64,000 bases of DNA from Bacillus cereus ATCC 14579 (GTDB lineage Bacteria; Bacillota; Bacilli; Bacillales; Bacillaceae_G): positions 846,501 through 910,500 of the forward strand of contig NC_004722.1 in the NCBI RefSeq assembly GCF_000007825.1, written 5' to 3'. Within the stretch, counting starts at the first letter, position 1, and every line of letters begins with the position of its first letter. Shown here piece after piece: positions 7,683-16,281 of this stretch. The notes under the pieces are model-generated. The model was not told the origin of the DNA, did not search any database, and was given only the letters and a program-made list of their open reading frames with translations. The translations under genes and the position numbers were made by a program.

Positions 7683-9120
7683 GTTTTTGTATTTGTGAGT
7701 GAATCATAGGAGAAGGGATATGTTCGGTGTTTGATGAAGCCCCTGATTTTATTTGAGACATTTTTTCTTTTGTATCACGTAAAGAATGTTCAGTTAAGTA
7801 GACGGCATATTCGTAAAATAACTGGCGCGTCAGTTCACTTTGCTCTTTTAATTTTTTATCTTGGAATACAGTTCGCCCAGGTTTAGAGTTGGCTTCAAAG
7901 AGCCACGGATTTTCCTTTGTGTCTAAACCGATATCAAAACCGATTTCTCCAATATTTCCAGTTACTTGTTCATCGAGCGCGTAACTTATTTGTAAGGCAG
8001 TATGTTTTAATTTATTTTCAATTTGAACTTGTTTCGTTGAATCTGGAAAAAGCTCTTGTAATAATTTTGTATCACCGCCACTATTTACGTGCGTTGTTAA
8101 ACTGCCTTTGCCGGCGATTTTGGCGACGATTGCACTAACTATCCAATTACCGAAATGGTTTTTATTTGTATGAATGCGGAAATCAACAGGTTGCCCATCG
8201 AAGCGAAGTAACGAAATACCTTGCTGTACGATAAACTTTTTTAAATCATGTCCTTTTAATACGTGGTTTAGAAGCGTTTCTAATGATTGATACTTTCTCA
8301 GTTTATTTTCTTCATTTTCGCGATAACGACAGTAGTAGCAATTCTCTGTTTGAGAATAAAATATTTGATGAATATTTCTACCAAAGCTCCCGTGTATTGG
8401 TTTCATGTACACTGATTTATACGTGCCAAGAAACCGTTCTACTTGTTCAAAATGCTGAAATGCTTCTGTATTTGGTAATAAGGGTTTAATTGATTCGTCT
8501 TTCGTAAGAAGTTGATGAACTTCCCATTTATTGAAAAAACCTGGGTTAAACCATGGAATGCAGTAGTCTTGTTCTAATTTTCTTTTTGCCCTGACGATTG
8601 GTTTATAATTTTCCGCTTGCCGATTCGGTAAGCGATCGTAAATGACATTTGGTAAAGGGACTTTTTTCTTTATCCATTGTTTCTCTTGAAAGAAATATCC
8701 TTCAATCGTTTCTTCTTCCCAGTGTATATGTTGAACCCCAAAGACGAATACGAACGGTCGTAATGAGAATGGTGGTGTTAACAACTCACTCAGAGCAATT
8801 GAACGATTTCCTAAAGGGTTAGAAGAATCATCATTAAAGCCAGTTGTAAAAATGCCGATTAATGGTCCGAAAATAATTGTTTGGTTTTGTGTAAATGCAT
8901 GAATAGTAGTTGATTGAGGCAGTAAAAGTTTTTCGGCAATATGCTTTCCGATAATAATTTCGCGAGTAAAGGAATAATGAATTTTCACCTCTTCACTTGC
9001 AATATGACGTATGCCGAAGGAGAGAGATGTAATAGGCGGTGTAATAGAAAAAACGTAAGGTAAAGTAATGCTATTTGGATGGTCATCTGAAATATTTAAT
9101 GTATATATATGCTCTTTCAA
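7663..9120 (-). CDS. yheD: YheD-like ATP-grasp spore-coat associated protein
   Basis: A member of the YheC/YheD family, which carries a C-terminal ATP-grasp fold. Visible features are KPIHGSFGRNIHQI, DFRIHTNKN, and the acidic metal-binding end GEIGFDIGLDTKENPWLFEANSKPGR. Family members are linked to the B. subtilis spore coat; their reaction is not known to me. I chose TTG 9120 because a strong AAAGGAGG lies 10 bp upstream of it (485 residues). The open frame extends to ATG 9141, but that start would place the ribosome site inside the gene. It is cotranscribed with yheC, 20 bp downstream of it. Confidence 0.8.
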   Translation of the reverse strand: MKEHIYTLNISDDHPNSITLPYVFSITPPITSLSFGIRHIASEEVKIHYSFTREIIIGKHIAEKLLLPQSTTIHAFTQNQTIIFGPLIGIFTTGFNDDSSNPLGNRSIALSELLTPPFSLRPFVFVFGVQHIHWEEETIEGYFFQEKQWIKKKVPLPNVIYDRLPNRQAENYKPIVRAKRKLEQDYCIPWFNPGFFNKWEVHQLLTKDESIKPLLPNTEAFQHFEQVERFLGTYKSVYMKPIHGSFGRNIHQIFYSQTENCYYCRYRENEENKLRKYQSLETLLNHVLKGHDLKKFIVQQGISLLRFDGQPVDFRIHTNKNHFGNWIVSAIVAKIAGKGSLTTHVNSGGDTKLLQELFPDSTKQVQIENKLKHTALQISYALDEQVTGNIGEIGFDIGLDTKENPWLFEANSKPGRTVFQDKKLKEQSELTRQLFYEYAVYLTEHSLRDTKEKMSQIKSGASSNTEHIPSPMIHSQIQKQKLPPR

Positions 9121-9140
9121 AATAGGTTTACCTCCTTTCA

Positions 9141-10193
9141 TTATGGTGTAAAGCGACTGAATTTAAGTGGTCCGTGAAATATCTTTTCAGCTAATGAATC
9201 ACTATGACGAATGTATTGTTCGTAAGGAGGAATCGTGTTGACATACATAAGCCAAATTGCGCCTTTTTGATCCATAATTGTGGAAAGTTCTAGTTCGAAT
9301 AATGAAGAATAAGACTGATCTAGTGTTTGGAATACTTCATTTATAATGTCGTGTAAAGCGTCTTGCAATAGTTGCACACCTGTACTAGATAGTACGTATT
9401 TAATTTTTGAAAATGAATGCAATGAATCATCGTCTGTTGCTGAGGGTAAAAGTTGATTAGGAAATGAACTTTTTTGTATAAATTGACCTATAACATTCCA
9501 AGTTTGTTCTTTGTTTTTTTGCAAAATAGTTCGAATGTGGAGTGGGTATGTTAATTGATTTGGTGGTTGTAGCATGGTATGCACTATGTAGCGTGATGAA
9601 CGTATGTTAGATTTACACCAAGATATAAATTCATCTGTCCGCTTGATTGAAAGAGAAGTATGGTATTTTTCATTTACTGTATCGATATGAAACGTTTTAT
9701 TTTTGTAAGCGACTCGATATAAGTTATCTTTAGAATGTATATTAGTGGGGCGTATAATAATATCTTTAGATTTTAACAACAGTTTGAAAATGTTTTGTAT
9801 CGTTGCCACTTCAAATTTGGGTATATAAGGAGACAGTTTTTTATTAGTGAGAAATAAATCATGTAGTTCACTTAAGTTAATAAGTGTGTTATTTAAAAAG
9901 GTAGTGGAAGGACGGTTGTGCAAAGAGTGAATAATTGATTTTGCTTTTTCAAAGTCTGTTTCCTCGTGAAAAGAATAACGATCATATATATAAGAAGGAA
10001 TAGGGAATGTTTGCTCTTTCCATTTTCCTGTATCTGTATCGTAAATAAGACCAGAAACAAGGTCTGTTTTAGAATCAATACAAAATGGCGTAAACTGGGC
10101 AACGACATTATGATAAAGCCGAGCGCGTTTAGCGATTTCGGTGTAATACGTTTGCTCATAATGAAGTTTAGAAGTTAAAAGGCCGAGAACCAA
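9141..10193 (-). CDS. yheC: YheC-like ATP-grasp family protein
   Basis: Paralogue of YheD, about 350 residues, in the same YheC/YheD family. It contains IYDRYSFHEETDF near residue 80 and the basic segment IIIRPTNIHSKDN that matches the nucleotide-binding lysine region of YheD. The C-terminal metal ligands are less obvious than in YheD (FELELSTIMDQKGAIWLMYVN), so activity is uncertain. TTG 10193 lies 8 bp after AAAGGAG; GTG 10202 is the alternative. It is the first gene of the yheC-yheD operon, divergent from yheB. Confidence 0.8.
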   Translation of the reverse strand: MVLGLLTSKLHYEQTYYTEIAKRARLYHNVVAQFTPFCIDSKTDLVSGLIYDTDTGKWKEQTFPIPSYIYDRYSFHEETDFEKAKSIIHSLHNRPSTTFLNNTLINLSELHDLFLTNKKLSPYIPKFEVATIQNIFKLLLKSKDIIIRPTNIHSKDNLYRVAYKNKTFHIDTVNEKYHTSLSIKRTDEFISWCKSNIRSSRYIVHTMLQPPNQLTYPLHIRTILQKNKEQTWNVIGQFIQKSSFPNQLLPSATDDDSLHSFSKIKYVLSSTGVQLLQDALHDIINEVFQTLDQSYSSLFELELSTIMDQKGAIWLMYVNTIPPYEQYIRHSDSLAEKIFHGPLKFSRFTP

Positions 10194-10322
10194 CGAAATC
10201 ACTCCTTTACTACTATTTGCATAATAGGCGAAGCTATATATTGCAAATACGTTTTTATACCATTATACTTTTGTCCGTATGATGATATGCTATAGTTTTG
10301 GAGAAGTGAAAGGTTGATTGTA

Positions 10323-11459
10323 ATGAATATATGGTTAAATATGTTAACGACGACAGGACTCGGAGCAATTATTGGGGGATACACGAATCATTTAGCGATA
10401 AAAATGTTATTTCGTCCTCATCGTCCTATTTATATCGGAAAGTTTCAAGTTCCATTTACACCAGGGTTAATTCCGAAGCGTCGTGATGAACTTGCTGTTC
10501 AATTAGGAAAAATGGTTGTAGAACATTTGTTAACACCAGAAGGAATTGGAAAAAAGCTAACAAATGAAGAGTTTCAAAAAGGTTTAATTCACTGGGCGCA
10601 AGTGGAAGTGGATAAAGTAATTACGAATGAACAATCACTGCGACATATGTTAGAAAAATGGAATGTAGCGCATGTAGAAGAAGAAGCGACTCGAAAAATC
10701 GAACATGTTATTACAGAAAAAATTCATGCATTTTTAGCAGAGTATTATACATATACATGGGAACAGGCTTTACCTCATTCTGTAAATGAAAAAGTAGAGA
10801 ATGCGATTCCGAATGTCTCGGCGTTTATTTTAGAGCGAGGAATTAGCTTTTTTGAAAGTGAAGAAGGGAAAGCACGTCTTTCAAAAATGATTGATGATTT
10901 CTTTGCTTCTCGCGGAACGCTACTTAACTTAGTCGGAATGTTTTTAGGAAATGTAAGTGTTGTGGATCGTGTGCAGCCAGAAGTTATTAAGTTTTTAGGG
11001 CAAGATGCTACAAAGCAGCTTTTAACTGACGTACTGCAAAAAGAGTGGGAAAAGTTAAAAGGAAGAGATGTAAAAGAATTAGAAGCATTTGTAGAGAAAG
11101 AAATGATTGTAAGCTCCGTGCTGTCAGCAGTTAAAGTAGAGGAAACAGTGAGTAAGTTTTTAAATCAATCTGTTCAGCAAGTATGTGAACCAGTTCGAGA
11201 AACAATTATTGAAAAAGTGGTTCCAAGTGCAGTAGCGAAAGGCTTAAAGTGGGGAACAGAAAATGTAGAGAGTATACTAAATAATCTACACCTTGCGGAA
11301 ATTGTCCAGCAAGAAGTGTCTACATTCTCAACAGAAAGATTAGAAGACTTAGTTCTGTCTATTACGAAAAACGAATTGAAAATGATTACGTATTTAGGAG
11401 CGTTATTAGGCGGAATGATCGGGCTCGTACAAGGATTGTTACTATTGTTTCTTAGATAA
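10323..11459 (+). CDS. yheB: YheB-like DUF445 membrane protein
   Basis: A 378-residue DUF445 family protein: an N-terminal membrane helix with GAIIGGYTNHLAIKMLFRPHRP, the family hallmark, a long helical middle, and a C-terminal membrane helix (LGALLGGMIGLVQGLLLLFL). Function is unknown in the family. I chose ATG 10323, 9 bp after GAAAGG; the frame also opens at TTG 10314, which would abut the ribosome site. It precedes yheA as in B. subtilis. Confidence 0.85.
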   Translation: MNIWLNMLTTTGLGAIIGGYTNHLAIKMLFRPHRPIYIGKFQVPFTPGLIPKRRDELAVQLGKMVVEHLLTPEGIGKKLTNEEFQKGLIHWAQVEVDKVITNEQSLRHMLEKWNVAHVEEEATRKIEHVITEKIHAFLAEYYTYTWEQALPHSVNEKVENAIPNVSAFILERGISFFESEEGKARLSKMIDDFFASRGTLLNLVGMFLGNVSVVDRVQPEVIKFLGQDATKQLLTDVLQKEWEKLKGRDVKELEAFVEKEMIVSSVLSAVKVEETVSKFLNQSVQQVCEPVRETIIEKVVPSAVAKGLKWGTENVESILNNLHLAEIVQQEVSTFSTERLEDLVLSITKNELKMITYLGALLGGMIGLVQGLLLLFLR

Positions 11460-11601
11460 TAAGGTGAGTACATAGAAATAAAAGTGAAATTTCTTCACAT
11501 CTCTTGCATAGTTTGATATGGTAAGAAGAGGTGCGTATGTAAATGCACGTAAAAGGCAGTGCGAGTGAAAAGCGCTAGCCTTCTAAAGGAGGAAAAATAA
11601 A

Positions 11602-11958
11602 ATGACAAAGAACATTCATGATGTTGCATATGAATTACAAAAAGCAATCGCTGAAAACGAAGACTTCAAAACTTTAAAAGAGAGCTACGCAGCAGTTCAA
11701 GCTGACACAGCTTCAAAGAACTTATTCGATGAGTTCCGTACAATGCAACTTAGCCTACAACAGAAAATGATGCAAGGCCAAGAAATCACTGAAGAAGACA
11801 ACCAACAAGCACAAGAAGTTGTAGCTCGCATTCAACAAGATGCTAAAATTACAAAATTAATGGAAACTGAGCAACGCCTAAACGTTGTAATCGGTGACGT
11901 TAACAAAATTATCATGAAGCCACTTGAAGAATTATATAGCGCGCAACAACAAGCGTAA
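11602..11958 (+). CDS. yheA: YheA-like YlbF/YmcA family protein
   Basis: A 118-residue, almost wholly helical protein of the UPF0342/YlbF-YmcA superfamily. It is rich in Gln and Glu, without membrane segments or cysteines. YlbF and YmcA of B. subtilis act as an RNA-maturation complex affecting biofilm and competence, but the YheA branch is uncharacterised. It starts at ATG 11602 after AAAGGAGG. A 140-bp gap from yheB suggests its own promoter. Confidence 0.85.
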
Positions 11959-11965
11959 TAGTGGA

Positions 11966-11993
11966 AGACGCTCCTATGGGGGCGTCTTTTTTG
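11966..11993 (+). terminator. Terminator after yheA
   Basis: Stem AGACGCTCC...GGGGCGTCT followed by T6, directly after the yheA stop. Confidence 0.85.
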
Positions 11994-12507
11994 TTGTAGA
12001 AAAAGGCTTATATTTGGAATAAGGGGAACTGTACGTTTTATATTATATATCCGAATAATTCATGTTCGGTAAAGCGTAATCAATTTTTGATGAAATATGA
12101 ATAAACTTTCATTAGTATTAACTAAGGTTTTTCTTTAAAATTACATATTAGGACAAGGAGGAAGGTGAACTGTGAGGCGTTGTATCGAGTTATATCACTT
12201 TAAATATGAAATATCATTAAAAAAGTTGGTACATGTGATAATGGAAAGTGATTTTTTATCAAAATTCTCAGCTAGTAGGAATTTTACTTATAAATGAATC
12301 TGAAATTAGGATAAATAATATTAGTATTACAACTAACAAAGTAGAGATTTATTGAATGAATGATAATGTGAAAGTTATTCTATATCAGAGGATAACTATA
12401 TTTTTTGTGCTTATAACCGTTAAATGAAATGTGTATGCTTTAATTTATGATGACAAAATGTAGAAAATGGAGTTATTGCTGTAGTTAAAAAGGAGTTTTG
12501 TACAAAA
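11994..12507. other. Long AT-rich region upstream of the two-component genes
   Basis: About 510 bp. Besides the 41-codon candidate at 12172 there is a second tiny frame at 12356-12427 (23 codons) with a weak ribosome site. I recognise no other RNA gene or remnant. Confidence 0.4.
12172..12297 (+). CDS. Possible 41-residue peptide upstream of the kinase
   Basis: GTG 12172 follows a strong AAGGAGG at 10 bp and opens a 41-codon frame with a basic, partly amphipathic product (MRRCIELYHFKYEISLKK at the N-terminus). It lies between yheA and a ComP-like kinase, where ComX-type pheromone genes sit in B. subtilis. It has no Trp, which ComX needs for prenylation, and no comQ is present. It may not be a gene; the ribosome site is the main support. 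Confidence 0.3.
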   Translation: MRRCIELYHFKYEISLKKLVHVIMESDFLSKFSASRNFTYK

Positions 12508-14811
12508 GTGATTCGAGTATTTAAGTATGAATATCAATTGATTGTAACGTTACTATCGCTTAGTTTATTTAGTTATTTTGCAATCGAAATTATGTTATAT
12601 CCTAGGGTAGGGATTGAGATAGAGCATCAAGAAAATCATTTGGTGATTAATAATATTGTGAAAAATAGCTGGGCAGCAGAACAAGATCTAGCAGTCGAGG
12701 ATATTATTGAAAAAATAGATGGGATTCTCCCTGATGATAACTCTAATATTTCATTATATGGTGCTACTGAAAGGGTAAAGAAAATTACAATCAAGAAAGG
12801 GGGAACAATAGAAGAATATAAAGTAGAGTATAATCCGTACGATAAGCAATTGGTTTATCATCTTTTTTTACCAACTGTGTTTTATCTAACGTGTTTTTTT
12901 GTGGCTACATATATTTTAATACGTGCTCCATACTTGAATGCAGGAACGAAAGATTTAATCTATTTTCTGCATTGTTTAGGAATGAGTTACATTAGTATTA
13001 TGGCGGGGTTACGAAAAGATTCAATAGCGTATATTGTAGTTGCTATTTCTTTAACGTACTCAGTTGTCTTTTTTATAAAATTTATGGACATGTTTACGAA
13101 AAACTTGAAGATAAGGTTTATAACAAAAACAAAATTAATCTACATAAATATAATAGCGTTTATTTTAGTTTGTTTAACCATTTTTATTTATTTAAAATAT
13201 AATGATTTATCGACGAGTTATATTATATTGTTAAGTTCTGTTTTGTTTTTATTAACAGTATATGTATTGTTTAGATTTTATTTTAAAAGTAGAAAAAGTT
13301 ATTATTTTAAGTTTATAAGAGTTATTATTATGAGCACAATCATATCAGCCATGCCATTTATATTCTTATTTTTAATTCCTAATTTGATAAATTACAAAGA
13401 AATAATAAGTGTCGAGACGACAGCGATCTTTTTTTTATTGGTTCCAATTTGCATTTTTTATATGATTATTGAAGGGAAAATATTTGATTATAATTTTGTT
13501 ATTCATAGAGTTCAATATTATGCTTTACTGTCGATATGTCTAACGGGTTTCATCGTTATACTAGGGATTTTAATTTTCCACAATACTAGCGATAACATAT
13601 TAGATGTTATTCGATTTGCTGGTATCTTGTTTGTTTCGTTAATGCTTTCTTGCTTTATAAAGGATTATTTGGATTTTAAATTAAGGAAAAAATTATATCA
13701 TTCTCAGAAAAATTATCAGTTTAGTTTACATAGATTTTTACATCAGGCAAAAAATGAATATAAGTTTTCAAACTTAATTGTTAGCATAAAGAGAGAAATC
13801 AATGATGTATTAAGAAGAGAAGAAATATGCTGTATTGAAGTGAGTAAAGGGGATAATTCGCTCCAAATTATTGGGGATGGATATGTTTCTGAAGATGTGC
13901 TAAAGCAATTGAATGGATATCAGTTAGAGACATATACTGTTGGTTCCATTATACAATTAGAAGATCATTTTGTGTTTGTTTTGTCCATTTCAGCAAAAAC
14001 AATGATTATATTGTTATGTAAGTCTAATAATAGGAGAGGTTTGAACATTCAAGAAATTGGATGGTTAGAGACATTGTGTAGTTATGCTGATTTATTATTA
14101 GAATGCTCATATCAAGTGGAAGAATTAGTGAATCAGTTGCAAACGATAAATGAACCGAAACAGCCTCCAATTTGGCTTTCAAAGTTACTATTTAATTTGT
14201 CTGAAAAAGAGCGGACAAATTTGGCGAGTGATATTCATGATGGTGTATTACAAGACCAAATACGCTTGTCTAGGAAATTAGAGGAATATCATAAAGATAT
14301 TCCAGATGTCGATATGAAAAAAATAATTAACGAAGTATATGAAGATGTCTTAGATCATATTTATGTCATTCGTGAAACATGTAATAACTTACGTCCTCCA
14401 TTTCTATATGAATTAGGTTTGAAAAAAGCATTATTAGATTTATTTAAACAAGTAAATCTTAAAGCTACATTTTTCTTCTATTATGAAATTCAAGATAATA
14501 TTATTCTACCTAATGTAGAATATGAACAAGCAATTTATAGAATTATTCAGGAGTTATTAAATAATGCACTAAAGCATTCAAAAGCTTCTAAAGTTACAAT
14601 TCGATTATATGAGCAAAATGGATATTTGAATTTAACTTATGATGATGATGGGATAGGAATGGGGATAGATTTAGACGAGTTAAATCATTCTTATAGTAGT
14701 TTAGGTTTATCCGGGATTGTAGCTAGAATTCATAGTTTAGGTGGAGAAATGTCAATAGATTCAAAGGTGAATAATGGATTAAAGATTAAAGTTAGTATGA
14801 AAATTGATTAA
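12508..14811 (+). CDS. ComP-like sensor histidine kinase with PDZ domain
   Basis: A 767-residue membrane kinase. An N-terminal helix is followed by an outside PDZ-like segment (residues about 33-110), about nine further membrane helices to residue 390, then a HisKA_3 dimerisation domain with phospho-acceptor His577 (SDIHDGVLQDQ) and an HATPase_c domain (QELLNNALKHSK, DDDGIGMG). Length and layout match ComP, the ComX pheromone sensor of B. subtilis, but no comQ-comX pair is next to it, so the signal is unknown. GTG 12508 follows AAAAAGGAG at a rather long 13 bp. The response regulator follows 35 bp downstream. Confidence 0.85.
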   Translation: MIRVFKYEYQLIVTLLSLSLFSYFAIEIMLYPRVGIEIEHQENHLVINNIVKNSWAAEQDLAVEDIIEKIDGILPDDNSNISLYGATERVKKITIKKGGTIEEYKVEYNPYDKQLVYHLFLPTVFYLTCFFVATYILIRAPYLNAGTKDLIYFLHCLGMSYISIMAGLRKDSIAYIVVAISLTYSVVFFIKFMDMFTKNLKIRFITKTKLIYINIIAFILVCLTIFIYLKYNDLSTSYIILLSSVLFLLTVYVLFRFYFKSRKSYYFKFIRVIIMSTIISAMPFIFLFLIPNLINYKEIISVETTAIFFLLVPICIFYMIIEGKIFDYNFVIHRVQYYALLSICLTGFIVILGILIFHNTSDNILDVIRFAGILFVSLMLSCFIKDYLDFKLRKKLYHSQKNYQFSLHRFLHQAKNEYKFSNLIVSIKREINDVLRREEICCIEVSKGDNSLQIIGDGYVSEDVLKQLNGYQLETYTVGSIIQLEDHFVFVLSISAKTMIILLCKSNNRRGLNIQEIGWLETLCSYADLLLECSYQVEELVNQLQTINEPKQPPIWLSKLLFNLSEKERTNLASDIHDGVLQDQIRLSRKLEEYHKDIPDVDMKKIINEVYEDVLDHIYVIRETCNNLRPPFLYELGLKKALLDLFKQVNLKATFFFYYEIQDNIILPNVEYEQAIYRIIQELLNNALKHSKASKVTIRLYEQNGYLNLTYDDDGIGMGIDLDELNHSYSSLGLSGIVARIHSLGGEMSIDSKVNNGLKIKVSMKID

Positions 14812-14846
14812 TTGATTCAATCTTTAGATGTGGAAGGGATGAAAAA

Positions 14847-15503
14847 ATGATTTCTGTTCTTGTTGTAGATGATCACGTTGCAGTTGGCCTAGGGACTAAA
14901 GCATTAATTGAAAGATATGATGATATAGAGGCTGATGTTTTCCATGATAGTGAAGAAATAAGAGAAGTTATGCATAATAAACAGTATGATGTATATTTAA
15001 TAGATTTACAAATGCCAAAAATAAATGGTTTAGAGCTTTCTAAATATATACTTAGTGTGCAACCAGAAGCAGCTATTCTTATTTTTACAGGATTTGATGT
15101 GCTTGCACATTATAATTTATTAATAGATAACGGAGTACTTGGTGTATTAAGTAAAACTTCTTCTGAGAAAGAAGTGGTAAACGCAATCCGCCATGCAGTG
15201 AAAAAAGAAGTAGTTCTTTCTCATCAACTTGTAAGACAGTTAAGGATAGTAGAAAATGCATCTAATATAAATGTAGAAGGCGAAATGAAAAATATAATTT
15301 CTTTAAATGATGAAGAGAAGATGATTCTAGTTGAAGTTGGTAAAGGAAAAACAAATAGAGAGCTTGCCGAAATATTAAACTTAAGTCAAAGATCGGTAGA
15401 ATATAAATTGACCGACATATTTCATAAGTTACAAGTTTCATCAAGAATGGAAGCAGTACAAAAGGCGAAAGAACTATGGTTTATTCCAACTATAAATTTT
15501 TAA
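14847..15503 (+). CDS. ComA-like NarL/FixJ response regulator
   Basis: A 218-residue regulator with a receiver domain (acidic pocket Asp8-Asp9, phosphorylation site Asp53 in LIDLQMP, Thr81, Lys103) and a C-terminal LuxR-type helix-turn-helix (GKTNRELAEILNLSQRSVEYKLTDIFHKL). All receiver residues needed for phosphorylation are present. It is the cognate partner of the preceding kinase by adjacency. Its targets are not evident; a TTGCG/CGCAA dyad lies 20 bp after its stop. It starts at ATG 14847 after GGAAGGGA. Confidence 0.85.
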   Translation: MISVLVVDDHVAVGLGTKALIERYDDIEADVFHDSEEIREVMHNKQYDVYLIDLQMPKINGLELSKYILSVQPEAAILIFTGFDVLAHYNLLIDNGVLGVLSKTSSEKEVVNAIRHAVKKEVVLSHQLVRQLRIVENASNINVEGEMKNIISLNDEEKMILVEVGKGKTNRELAEILNLSQRSVEYKLTDIFHKLQVSSRMEAVQKAKELWFIPTINF

Positions 15504-15525
15504 TGTAGCTCTTTATTAAATTGCG

Positions 15526-15554
15526 GTATTCACGCAAGAAAAATGCGTGAATAC
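15526..15554 (+). repeat. Inverted repeat after the response-regulator gene
   Basis: 11-bp perfect arms, GTATTCACGCA (15526-15536) and TGCGTGAATAC (15544-15554), with no T run after them, so not a typical terminator. Confidence 0.6.
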
Positions 15555-15900
15555 GAGAGGAATGTTCGGTGATATAAATGGAAGAATATAGTATAGTTAC
15601 ATTAAAGGCAAAATAAACTCGCGAGGACTAACAGCTTAATATATTGCCTTTTATTAGGATGTATAGTCGTATTCAAGTATATACTAATTAATAACAATCA
15701 ATATAAATATAATTATTTGAAAGACAGTCAATTATTTTAAGACACGGTAAAAAATTGCTGTAATCAGTTATTAGTATTGCATTGTTAAAAGAGTAATTTA
15801 GGGTTGAGTTACTCCAATTGATAAAAATCCTATACTTTGTCAATATAGTGATTTTATCGTCCATTATTTGTTGTTATTTTGCGTTTGTTGTTTTTGCTTG

Positions 15901-15928
15901 GGCCTCCTTTAAGGAGGCCTTTTTTTTA
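15901..15928. terminator. Isolated strong intrinsic terminator
   Basis: GGCCTCCTTTAAGGAGGCC (15901-15919) followed by nine T. It lies 400 bp from the nearest upstream gene, so it may end an unannotated RNA. Confidence 0.85.
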
Positions 15929-15966
15929 TAGGAAACGGATGAAGTGCATCCTCAGACATTAAAACT

Positions 15967-16008
15967 CCCTTTCAAAATAGCCATTTCTTATTGGTTATTT
16001 TGAAAGGG
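15967..16008. repeat. Long hairpin upstream of alsS
   Basis: A 13-bp perfect stem CCCTTTCAAAATA / TATTTTGAAAGGG extended to about 17 bp with one G-T pair. No T run follows. Function unknown. Confidence 0.6.
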
Positions 16009-16118
16009 GTATACTAATAGCAAGGTACTATAAATTTGTTAATAATGTGAATAGGTGGAAGTATTTTTGTACATTTTTAGAAGAGATATAAAAATGTTAT
16101 TTTAAGATAAACAAAAGG

Positions 16119-16133
16119 TTGTAAGCGCATTCT
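16119..16133 (+). promoter_or_regulatory. Candidate CcpA (cre) site
   Basis: TTGTAAGCGCATTCT fits the cre consensus WTGNAANCGNWNNCW at every fixed position. It lies about 50 bp upstream of the alsS -35 box, a location that fits CcpA activation of acetoin synthesis. Confidence 0.5.
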
Positions 16134-16168
16134 TTAAATCTTGTCAAAATAATGTCGAATTCATATTG

Positions 16169-16197
16169 TTGGAAAAATAATGCATTTGTAATATAAT
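16169..16197 (+). promoter_or_regulatory. Sigma-A type promoter of alsSD
   Basis: TTGGAA (16169-16174) and a perfect TATAAT (16192-16197) are 17 bp apart, about 85 bp upstream of the alsS start. Confidence 0.65.
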
Positions 16198-16281
16198 GAT
16201 AAATGATACTTCACCACATTAATTAACTAGGTGAAATTAAAATCTTTATTACACACATTATGAAATAAAGGGTGATTAGTT

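Larger units (their letters stand above)
15504..16281. other. Long non-coding region between regulator and alsS
   Basis: About 780 bp without a convincing ORF. It contains a hairpin at 15526-15554 without a T run, a weak AAAGGCAA/TTGCCTTT pairing (15604-15655), a strong isolated terminator at 15901-15928, a 17-bp hairpin at 15967-16008, and the alsS control sites. The isolated terminator, 400 bp from the last gene, suggests a small transcript. Confidence 0.5.
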
